A program made the position numbers and the translations under genes. Positions 34,401 to 39,307 of a stretch of DNA of 39,307 nt are shown piece after piece. Each line of letters opens with the position of its first letter. Within the stretch, counting starts at the first letter, position 1. The notes under the pieces were generated by a model. That model searched no databases. It was not told where the DNA came from and saw only the letters and a program-made list of their open reading frames with translations. This DNA comes from Acidimicrobiia bacterium (GTDB taxonomy: Bacteria > Actinomycetota > Acidimicrobiia > Acidimicrobiales > CATQHL01), in the NCBI GenBank assembly GCA_009840735.1, contig VXNF01000049.1, positions 1 through 39,307 on the forward strand, given 5' to 3'.

Positions 34401-34646
34401 CCGGCCATGACCCTGGCCGAACTCGGCGAGGCCCTGCGGAACTGCGACGCCCTCACCGGCCGCTTCGAGCCGCACCCCGAGGTACGCGAAGCCTGGCTCG
34501 TCACGGTCGACGGCCAAACCCACGCCGTCACCTTCGACCCCCACACCTACCAAACCAAACCCGGCCTCAACCTGCTCACCTGGGCCACCCCCCTCCTCGA
34601 CCGCCTCCTGCACGAAGTTGCGCACCCCGCACCGTGTCACTCCTGA
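31401..34646 (+). CDS. PLD-like nuclease plus SNF2/DEAH helicase
   Basis: Protein of 1081 residues. The N terminus is a phospholipase D-like domain (FYVPVLRRAVRYDRVAGYF; HSKFGVLTD with His142 and the FSGSINES partner strand). The SNF2-type helicase follows: motif I DEVGLGKT at 321-328, DEAHH at 430, TATPLQ, and motif VI QRIGRIDRIGG at 869. It resembles BREX/DISARM-associated helicases. The frame is open far upstream over the methylase gene; only from about 31368 (GTG) or 31401 (ATG) does it look family-like, and the ATG is used here. Codon usage breaks between about 34198 and 34260, where frame +1 is more coding-like (see findings). The C terminus may be shortened. Confidence 0.82.
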   Translation: MDLDSVYDSTGDPLGRFYVPVLRRAVRYDRVAGYFMSSAFATAAAGLARFIANDGTIRLLVGAQLTAADCAALQGHAPLDATLERCLLEGGDLTADGVARQRLQVIAWLVRQGRLTIRVGLPCGADGVPLAAEAVETNKFFHSKFGVLTDAIGDKIVFSGSINESDSGWRSNFESFTVYRSWQAEIWRCYGTPQVKLFERLWRGGIVGDGSDAAGGVGDASSGEGGGGWRSVPLPEAVQDRLLDLLPDDYEPPAHDALEPPPPPRAEPSEADLALVEAIRTAPGSRSGVGLASAGLAPWPHQLAIARRIVDDWPRSYLLADEVGLGKTIEAGLVLRELLLSERIRTALLLVPASLLTQWQEELAEKFLLPVPYLDGRNLHHPHGAITPVAGGADRWRAAPVLLASSHLARRGGERANLLGGPGWDLVFCDEAHHARRRGTAAGGTPNNLLGLLQALVGKDLCGALLLATATPLQAGSADLWDLLDLCELPPGWSDGPHTLERYFKQLQEPFGARDWGYLKRMLAAQVTAGGINGDAWGDIQQRLDWASAGRLEAFAHFGLPPSDRAAIPHEQRPLWDDWLRANTPVRRRVFRTTRATLKSYRRGGLLDAEVVIPNRHVADEFLSLGEARRLYERIDDYIARHYNAYLAAGGASVPLGFIMTVYRRRLTSSFRAVRRSLQRRRDALAAGRGAAALLDDDDRHTLEGRSALDDLPAEGDGTPDGTPAGSDAALAAEIAELDDFIAALDELPPDEPKMERLRRLIADSLNGGHRTLIIFTQYFDTLDYLRERLLTTFGRQLICYFGGRGERWDDASGAWEPLDKEQVKELFRAGQEVRIMIGTDSMSEGLNLQTCDRLINFDLPWNFMRVEQRIGRIDRIGGRPDVYVTNLFYEGTVEDDIYRRIRESHDWFSHVVGNAAPVLAATESVIQQAAMRAGGAGRPRADQAGGRGHPARTGGRSAEDRAAVDEAVADLRRVIDRLEAAPVRLQDLDAVPRHTEELQPAMTLAELGEALRNCDALTGRFEPHPEVREAWLVTVDGQTHAVTFDPHTYQTKPGLNLLTWATPLLDRLLHEVAHPAPCHS

Positions 34647-34779
34647 CTCACTCATGAGCGTGCGGGGCGAAGCCGACAGCAGCGCGAGTCGGGCAATGGG
34701 ATCCTGGATTCCGGTGGTGTCCAAATGAGGGGAGTGCTGGCCACAACGGCGGGAGCGGCCGACAGTAATACGCAGAGCG
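34647..34779. other. Convergent intergenic gap
   Basis: Lies between the helicase stop and the reverse-strand operon stop. No gene, no convincing terminator and no array-type repeat were seen. Confidence 0.4.
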
Positions 34780-35139
34780 CTACGCGGTTCCCATAATCGT
34801 CCCGCGGGAGTGGAACGTAGCGGCATCGCGCAAACCCCTCTTCACGCTCTTCGACTTGTGGCCGACGACAAGGGCATGTGCGGGGTTATTCGGAAGGGGG
34901 TCAGCCACAGTCCGCTGGTTGAGTTTCTGCGCGGCGACGACCTGGAATTCTGCGACTCCGGTATCGGCACCAAGCGTGACCGACATGTCCTTTTGGACGC
35001 TCGCGATGTCGACAGACATTTCAAAGCCAGAAAACGCGGCCGATGTCATCCTTCCATCCTTGAAGAAGTGCGGATGGATGCGTCGCCACAGGCGTTCACC
35101 GCCTTCGAAGCGGTCGCCCTTGCTCAAGTCGTGCGACAC
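34780..35139 (-). CDS. Hypothetical protein, last gene of a three-gene reverse operon
   Basis: Protein of 119 residues. Visible features are RLWRRIHPHFFKDGRMTSAAF in the first third and VADPLPNNPAHALVVGHKSK in the last third. I have the impression of a recurring bacterial family with an HP.f..DGR.tS..F start and a .DPlp.NpAHa end, but cannot name it. GTG at 35139 lies 16 bp inside the preceding gene; no better start fits. Tight overlap means it is very likely co-translated with the 177-residue protein. A toxin-antitoxin-like pair is conceivable but unproven. Confidence 0.6.
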   Translation of the reverse strand: MSHDLSKGDRFEGGERLWRRIHPHFFKDGRMTSAAFSGFEMSVDIASVQKDMSVTLGADTGVAEFQVVAAQKLNQRTVADPLPNNPAHALVVGHKSKSVKRGLRDAATFHSRGTIMGTA

Positions 35140-35657
35140 CTCATCTCCGCAATCCGGTCGCGCAGCAAGTCCCACGTATCGGTGCTGTCGGAGAAGACGG
35201 GAAACTCGGATTCCTCGCCCGAGGGCTCGACGATAAGAACCTGCGCGGGCCCCGACGCCAGGATCTCTATCTCGATCTCCAAGCCGTCGGACGCCCACTC
35301 GATCTGCAGACCGCCCTCCGGCGTTGGGACGATCCAAGGTTCCGGCCCAGCCGGGCAGACCGCATCGAGCACGGCAACTGCCCGTTTCACGGCGCTGTCG
35401 TGGATGGGCCGAGCCCCGTAGCCGTCCCAGTTGTCGCCGAGGCGGAGATACTCCGCGAGCTGGCCCAGGGTCGGGCGGAACCAGGGTTGGCTCTGCAGTG
35501 TCTTCGACACGGCGATCGTGATCTCGCGGGTCCTTGGCTCGATGGTCGGATCACCCGCGGGGGTTAGGGTCTCCGACGCACCGACGGCAGCGGTCGTGGA
35601 CCAAGATGGCCGCAACAGGTCCGAGTCGGTCAGAAGTCCGGGATTCACCGCACTCAT
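35124..35657 (-). CDS. Hypothetical protein with an LGDNWDGYGA motif
   Basis: Protein of 177 residues, with the segment LAEYLRLGDNWDGYGARPI near residue 65 followed by a helical AVKRAVAVLDAV stretch and acidic beta strands (GGLQIEWASDGLEIEIEIL). The NWDGYGA motif recurs in many small uncharacterised bacterial proteins, often next to toxin-like genes. The ATG overlaps the stop of the TIGR04255-family gene (ATGA), and the 3' end overlaps the 119-residue gene. Function unknown. Confidence 0.65.
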   Translation of the reverse strand: MSAVNPGLLTDSDLLRPSWSTTAAVGASETLTPAGDPTIEPRTREITIAVSKTLQSQPWFRPTLGQLAEYLRLGDNWDGYGARPIHDSAVKRAVAVLDAVCPAGPEPWIVPTPEGGLQIEWASDGLEIEIEILASGPAQVLIVEPSGEESEFPVFSDSTDTWDLLRDRIAEMRCRTT

Positions 35658-36460
35658 CTCTTGCGTCTCCAGTGCTTGTGCGCTTCGGAGGTTGTGATAG
35701 ATGTGAATCCTCGGACAATCCAGTCGTGGGCCAGATCCATGAAGTCTAGGGCGCCCTCCAAGTCTGGCGATGCTGCGCGTCCCCGCGCGACTAGGTTAAG
35801 TGTCAATACTTTCCGTGTGTCGCGCAACTCTCCGGACCGGCCTTCCGCGGCCAGCCAGCCGCGCCCGTCGGGGAGATCGAACAGCAGCGACATCGCAGCC
35901 TGGCGAGCCGGCGGCAGGAAGTCGTCGCTCATGGATCCACCCCACGGAGCAATGACCGCGGGCGTATCGCCCACCGAGCGCCATCCGCTGCGCTCGTCTA
36001 GGTGATTGACGTACTGGACTTCGCAAATCGACGGCTCGGGGACAGGTCGCCCGAGTTGACGAAGAGCAGTTGTCAGATGCTCCCATGCCTCGACAACGAA
36101 CAGGCGTATTGTCTCGTAGCGGGGATACGGGGTGTCGAGTGGAAGTTTCCGCCAGTTCACCACTAGTCGGTCCTGCTGGATTTGAAGGAGACGGCTTTCC
36201 TCAGTGTTCATGAGCCAAAGGCGTGGCGTCTCGGGCTCCTCGGCAACCCTGAGTTCTACCGCAGGCCCGTGGAAATCGACCGTCATGGCCGTGAGCGGCG
36301 GTTTCTCTAGCACCTTCGGCAGTTCGCCGGACCAGCGCTCAACGAACGCAGCGAGTTCATGCGAGCGATAGCCGATGGCCGATTGGAACTGGATCGCCAA
36401 TGCGACCTCGCCCACCGGTGGCTGTTCGTAGTCCGGGCGATCTCCAGGTTGAGCTGTCAT
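35654..36460 (-). CDS. TIGR04255-family protein of unknown function
   Basis: Protein of 268 residues from ATG 36460 (an upstream in-frame ATG at 36469 is possible). The N-terminal PPVGEVALAIQFQSA pattern and the internal WLMNTEESRLLQIQQDRLVV and CEVQYVNHLD segments match the TIGR04255 family, which is widespread, uncharacterised and often found in defence or mobile contexts. It is the first gene of a three-gene overlapping operon. No membrane segments or catalytic motif are visible. Confidence 0.7.
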   Translation of the reverse strand: MTAQPGDRPDYEQPPVGEVALAIQFQSAIGYRSHELAAFVERWSGELPKVLEKPPLTAMTVDFHGPAVELRVAEEPETPRLWLMNTEESRLLQIQQDRLVVNWRKLPLDTPYPRYETIRLFVVEAWEHLTTALRQLGRPVPEPSICEVQYVNHLDERSGWRSVGDTPAVIAPWGGSMSDDFLPPARQAAMSLLFDLPDGRGWLAAEGRSGELRDTRKVLTLNLVARGRAASPDLEGALDFMDLAHDWIVRGFTSITTSEAHKHWRRKR

Positions 36461-36573
36461 CGGCACCATGAGGCTAGCCCGGTTGGTTCGCGGCGGGGGG
36501 CATCCCAACGGGCCTCCTCGGCAGTGGGCGGCCAACTCGGGAGCGCGCTCTGCCGCTGCTGTCCGCAGGGCCC

Positions 36574-36620
36574 GGTCAGCCGCGGCCGACGAACGGCACG
36601 CTGTTGGCCATCACCGTCAT
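36574..36620 (-). pseudogene. 47-bp remnant of an SDR gene 3' end
   Basis: It matches 37382-37428, the tail of the SDR gene, with only two mismatches in 47 bp. On the minus strand it reads MTVMANSVPFVGRG followed by a stop, compared with MTVMANSMPFVGRG in the intact gene. Homology stops abruptly on both sides. It lies 36 bp downstream of the vapC stop. Confidence 0.8.
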
Positions 36621-36656
36621 GGACAAGTCGTGCGCCCGGTCGGAGACCGGGGGTGC

Positions 36657-37055
36657 TCAGATGACGCTCACTCGGGTGCCGGGTACCGCGGCGCGGGCCA
36701 AGCGATGATCCGCGGTCAGCATCTCACAATCGAGCGCCGCGGCGAGCGCCACATAGAGCCCGTCGTAGAAGCCGACGGTGTCGCGAAGCTGCCAGGCGGC
36801 CTCACTCAGCGGTCCGGCATGGGGGTGGCGCGTGTCGATCAACGCCTCCCCCAGGCGGCGGGCGGCGGCGGCAACCTCGGCGGTCAGTTGCCTCCGCAGG
36901 ACCATTCGCCGCAGCGCCGATCCCAACTCGGCGTCCACTAGATGCGGAGCGTGCAGACGCCGCCCCTCCATTCGATCCAACGCCCCAGACTCCGGCCCGG
37001 AACCCTCGGTCACTGCCTTCACAAGGGCCGAGGCGTCGACGACGAGCATGGTCAC
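36657..37055 (-). CDS. vapC: VapC-type PIN-domain RNase toxin
   Basis: Protein of 132 residues with all four PIN-domain acidic positions: Asp7 (LVVDASALVKA), Glu43 (DAELGSALRR), Asp98 (GFYDGLYVALA) and Asp116 (LTADHRLA). VapC toxins cleave tRNA or rRNA using Mg2+. The GTG at 37055 overlaps the vapB stop by 4 bp (GTGA); ATG at 37049 is an alternative. The catalytic residues are intact. Confidence 0.9.
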   Translation of the reverse strand: MTMLVVDASALVKAVTEGSGPESGALDRMEGRRLHAPHLVDAELGSALRRMVLRRQLTAEVAAAARRLGEALIDTRHPHAGPLSEAAWQLRDTVGFYDGLYVALAAALDCEMLTADHRLARAAVPGTRVSVI

Positions 37056-37285
37056 AGCCGATCGGCGGCTATGTCGGACAGCAGCTGTTCAGTGTCGACA
37101 GCGATGCCGTGGCGTGCCACGTGCTCGCGGACTCGGCGGAACAGATCGGCACGGTCCGGCGTGGCTGCCAGTCGCTCCACCTCTCCTCGCATGTACCCCT
37201 GAATCGACATCCCCGCGTCCCGAGCCCGGCGGCGAATCACTTCGTATGCGTCCTCGGAGACGTCCCTGATCTGAATCGTGGCCAT
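37052..37285 (-). CDS. vapB: VapB-type ribbon-helix-helix antitoxin
   Basis: Protein of 77 residues with an N-terminal ribbon-helix-helix fold (MATIQIRDVSEDAYEVIRRR and ARDAGMSIQGYMRGEVERLA) resembling the FitA/VapB group, and a C-terminal tail that would bind the toxin. TATCTT (plus 37292-37297) ends 6 nt before the ATG, a leaderless-type promoter. Two AGCGCT palindromes just upstream are probable operators for autoregulation by VapBC. Confidence 0.88.
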   Translation of the reverse strand: MATIQIRDVSEDAYEVIRRRARDAGMSIQGYMRGEVERLAATPDRADLFRRVREHVARHGIAVDTEQLLSDIAADRL

Positions 37286-37291
37286 GCGGGC

Positions 37292-37322
37292 AAGATAGCG
37301 CTACAACACCAATTCAGCGCTA
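37292..37322 (-). promoter_or_regulatory. vapBC promoter and paired AGCGCT operators
   Basis: The -10 box TATCTT is at 37292-37297. The 8-bp palindrome TAGCGCTA (37296-37303) abuts it, and a second AGCGCT is at 37316-37321, 19 bp centre to centre. Paired short palindromes at the promoter are typical of VapB-type autoregulation. Confidence 0.6.
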
Positions 37323-37351
37323 ACGATTCCGAGAGACCCCCGAACCGGGCA

Positions 37352-37365
37352 CGCCTCTCGAGGCG
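37352..37365 (-). terminator. Weak hairpin after the SDR gene
   Basis: CGCCT and AGGCG are separated by the loop CTCG, 18 bp beyond the SDR stop. The stem is only 5 bp with no T-run, so terminator function is doubtful. Confidence 0.25.
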
Positions 37366-37383
37366 ACCGCGGGCGGCACCAGG

Positions 37384-38130
37384 TCAGCCGCGGCCGACGA
37401 AGGGCATGCTGTTGGCCATCACCGTCATCTGCAGAACGTTGGAGTCGGGGGGCAACTCGGCCATGTAGCGCACCGCCCGCGACACGTCAGCCACGTCCAT
37501 GACCGGCTCGGGGCGCACCGAGCCGTCGGCTTGGGGCACGCCGGCCTCAATCCGGGCGGTCATCGGTGTGCGGGCGTTTCCGATGTCGATTTGACCGACG
37601 CAGATGCCGTGGGGACGGCCCTCCAGCGACAGCGCCTTGGTGAGACCGGTGACGGCGTGCTTGGTGGCCGTGTAGGGCGACGAGAACGGCCGAGGGGCCT
37701 GCGCCGAGATCGAGCCGTTGTTGATGATGCGCCCGCCCGGCGGGTCCTGGCGCTTCATCTGGGCGAAGGCTGCCCGGGCGCAGAGCCAGCTTCCGGTGAG
37801 GTTGGCGCCCACAACCCGCAGCCAGTCCTCCACCGGCAGCTCGTCGATCGGCGCAGGCTTGGAGCCGGCACCGGCATTGTTGAACAGCAAGTCCAAGCGA
37901 CCGAATCGGTCCATGACCGCGTCGAAGAGCCGGTCCACATCCGCGGGCTGCGACACGTCGGCCACGAAGGCGAACGCTTCGCCAGAGCACTGCGCCACGA
38001 CCTCCTCCAGCCGGTCTTGGCGCCGCCCGCACACCGCCACCGACCAGCCCGCGGCGCTCAACTCCAGGGCACTCGCCGCACCGATGCCGGTGCCGCCGCC
38101 AGTGACCAACGCGACGCTGCGCTCCTCCAC
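37384..38130 (-). CDS. Short-chain dehydrogenase/reductase
   Basis: Classical SDR of 248 residues: the cofactor motif TGGGTGIG is at 10-17, NNAG at 84-87, the catalytic Ser region at 140-142 (NNGSIS), and Tyr153 and Lys157 in PYTATKHAV. Family members oxidise or reduce alcohols and ketones; the substrate is unknown. GTG at 38130 is chosen because GGGGAG lies about 7 nt upstream and the first beta strand follows. Its last 47 bp are duplicated 808 bp away beyond vapBC. It is divergent from the Rieske oxygenase, which suggests shared catabolic use. Confidence 0.85.
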   Translation of the reverse strand: MEERSVALVTGGGTGIGAASALELSAAGWSVAVCGRRQDRLEEVVAQCSGEAFAFVADVSQPADVDRLFDAVMDRFGRLDLLFNNAGAGSKPAPIDELPVEDWLRVVGANLTGSWLCARAAFAQMKRQDPPGGRIINNGSISAQAPRPFSSPYTATKHAVTGLTKALSLEGRPHGICVGQIDIGNARTPMTARIEAGVPQADGSVRPEPVMDVADVSRAVRYMAELPPDSNVLQMTVMANSMPFVGRG

Positions 38131-38295
38131 CCTGATCTCCCCTGCGCGCCTGAGTGTCCAGCTTCGCTGACACGGTAGCCCGCCGGCATCGACGCCCTCG
38201 GAAACACGCGTAGTGTTGGGGCTGCGGTCGGCGGGCCTCGCCCCGTCGATGCACGATGAGATTGCCGGGGAGCCGAAGCGGGAGGGGGAGCAACC

Positions 38296-39276
38296 ATGCT
38301 GGAGCAGGCGCTTCGGCGCTACTGGCATCCCGTGGCGGTCTCCGCTGACGTCACCGCCGAGCCTCGGCAAGTGCGGTTGCTGGGCGAGCCGATCGTGCTG
38401 TACCGAGACGCCGCCGGCCCCGTGGCCCTCGCGGACCGCTGCGTCCATCGGGGGGCAGCGCTGTCGGGCGGCTGCATCCGCGACGGGCGGCTCATGTGCC
38501 CCTACCACGGCTGGCAGTACGACCGCAGCGGCAAAGTCGCCTTCATCCCCGCGCTCGGACCCGACGGCACCATCCCCAGCGGGGCCAAGGTGGCGCGCCG
38601 CCGGGTGCGCGAGCAACACGGTGCCGTGTGGGTGGCGCTGGAGGCGCCGGCCGCCGACCCGCCGCCGTGGCCCGACGACGACTGGAACGACCCCGCCCGG
38701 CGCGTCTTCCTGGTGGGCACCTGGCGTTGGCAGGCCTCAGCGGCCCGGATGGTGGAGAACGCCGCCGACTTCTCCCACTTCAACTTCGTCCACGCGGGGT
38801 TCACCGAGCTGGCCGACGGGCCGTTCATCAAGCCGCATGAGATCACGCTCACCGGCGACGGCATGACCTACGCCTACGACGACGGCGTGCTGGTGCGGTC
38901 CTACACGCTGCACCTGCCGTTCGCGCTGCACGACCGCAAGTCGGTCGTGGCGGCGGCCGGGGGGATTACCTGGTCCGAGCAGGGCGACTCCCGCGCCGGC
39001 GACGTCACCACAATCTCCTCGGTCGCCTCGCCTGTGGATCAGGCCGAGACGCTGATCTTCGTGTACCTGTCGCGCAACCACTCCCTCGACGTGGCCGATG
39101 CGGACTTCGCCGTCGGGTTCGACGAGATCATGGAGCAGGACCGCACGGTCGTCGAAGCCCAGGACCCTGTCGAGCTGCCGTTGGACCCCCGCGCTGAGCT
39201 GCACCTGAAGGTGGCCGACGGGGCCTCGCTCGTCTACCGCCGACTGCTGCGGGAACTGGCCGCCGCCCACGCCTGA
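38296..39276 (+). CDS. Rieske-type aromatic ring-hydroxylating oxygenase, alpha subunit
   Basis: Protein of 326 residues. The Rieske [2Fe-2S] ligands are Cys49-x-His51 and Cys68-x2-His71 (CVHRGAALSGG and MCPYHGWQYD). The mononuclear iron site lies in NAADFSHFNFVHAGF with His161 and His166. Length and layout resemble vanillate O-demethylase oxygenase-type enzymes (VanA-like), which demethylate or hydroxylate aromatics using an external reductase; no reductase gene is in the window. ATG at 38296 follows a strong GGGAGGGGGAG purine tract. The gene ends 31 bp before the window end. Confidence 0.88.
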   Translation: MLEQALRRYWHPVAVSADVTAEPRQVRLLGEPIVLYRDAAGPVALADRCVHRGAALSGGCIRDGRLMCPYHGWQYDRSGKVAFIPALGPDGTIPSGAKVARRRVREQHGAVWVALEAPAADPPPWPDDDWNDPARRVFLVGTWRWQASAARMVENAADFSHFNFVHAGFTELADGPFIKPHEITLTGDGMTYAYDDGVLVRSYTLHLPFALHDRKSVVAAAGGITWSEQGDSRAGDVTTISSVASPVDQAETLIFVYLSRNHSLDVADADFAVGFDEIMEQDRTVVEAQDPVELPLDPRAELHLKVADGASLVYRRLLRELAAAHA

Positions 39277-39307
39277 GCGCGGGCCGCAACGACCGCCGAC
39301 CGCAACG

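Noticed and set aside
38203..38217. Inverted repeat AACAC/GTGTT between the SDR and Rieske genes
   Set aside because: Only 5-bp arms; could be an operator but there is no nearby regulator or second copy to support it.

Overview
The window is high-GC DNA with dense, often overlapping genes (ATGA, GTGA and TTGA junctions), frequent GTG and TTG starts, and several TANNNT -10 boxes lying 6-7 nt before a start codon, as in leaderless actinobacterial promoters. Together with the gene content this suggests an actinobacterium, perhaps an uncultivated Acidimicrobiia-like lineage; that placement is inference. No rRNA, tRNA, CRISPR array or transposase gene was found.

Region 1 (1-6983) is mostly catabolic and reads forward: a 5'-truncated M24 peptidase-like gene, an unusual PEP-utilizing enzyme, a 3-hydroxyisobutyrate dehydrogenase-family enzyme, a cyclase/kynurenine formamidase-like enzyme and a DUF985 cupin. 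A fused nucleotidyltransferase-HEPN gene and a second dehydrogenase follow.

Region 2 (6984-11597) has two convergent COG1373-type ATPases (AAA_14 + DUF4143), each preceded by a strictly periodic direct-repeat array (19 bp and 23 bp), then a reverse-strand methyltransferase-AlkB pair.

Region 3 (11748-20648) is a cobalamin salvage block: cobC, then a cobalamin riboswitch with a hairpin able to mask the ribosome-binding site, then btuF-btuC-btuD-cobO-cbiZ-cobU-cobS-cbiB-cobT. These genes import corrinoids, adenosylate them, remodel the side chain and rebuild the nucleotide loop. No corrin-ring synthesis genes are present, so the block fits uptake and remodelling.

Region 4 (20699-37285) is a defence/toxin-antitoxin island: a third COG1373 ATPase behind seven 23-bp-periodic repeats; DarT-DarG; a DUF499 ATPase (frameshifted at a C9 run), a small protein, a DUF1156 adenine methylase and a PLD-SNF2 helicase, a set resembling a BREX type 3 or DISARM-like core without PglZ; a reverse-strand three-gene operon (TIGR04255 family plus two unknowns); and VapBC, which sits between two 47-bp copies of an SDR gene tail.

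Region 5 (37384-39276) returns to catabolism with a divergent SDR and a Rieske oxygenase.

The most unusual signal is the set of three fixed-period repeat arrays, different in sequence but placed alike just upstream of three related ATPase genes. I do not recognise it as a described system.
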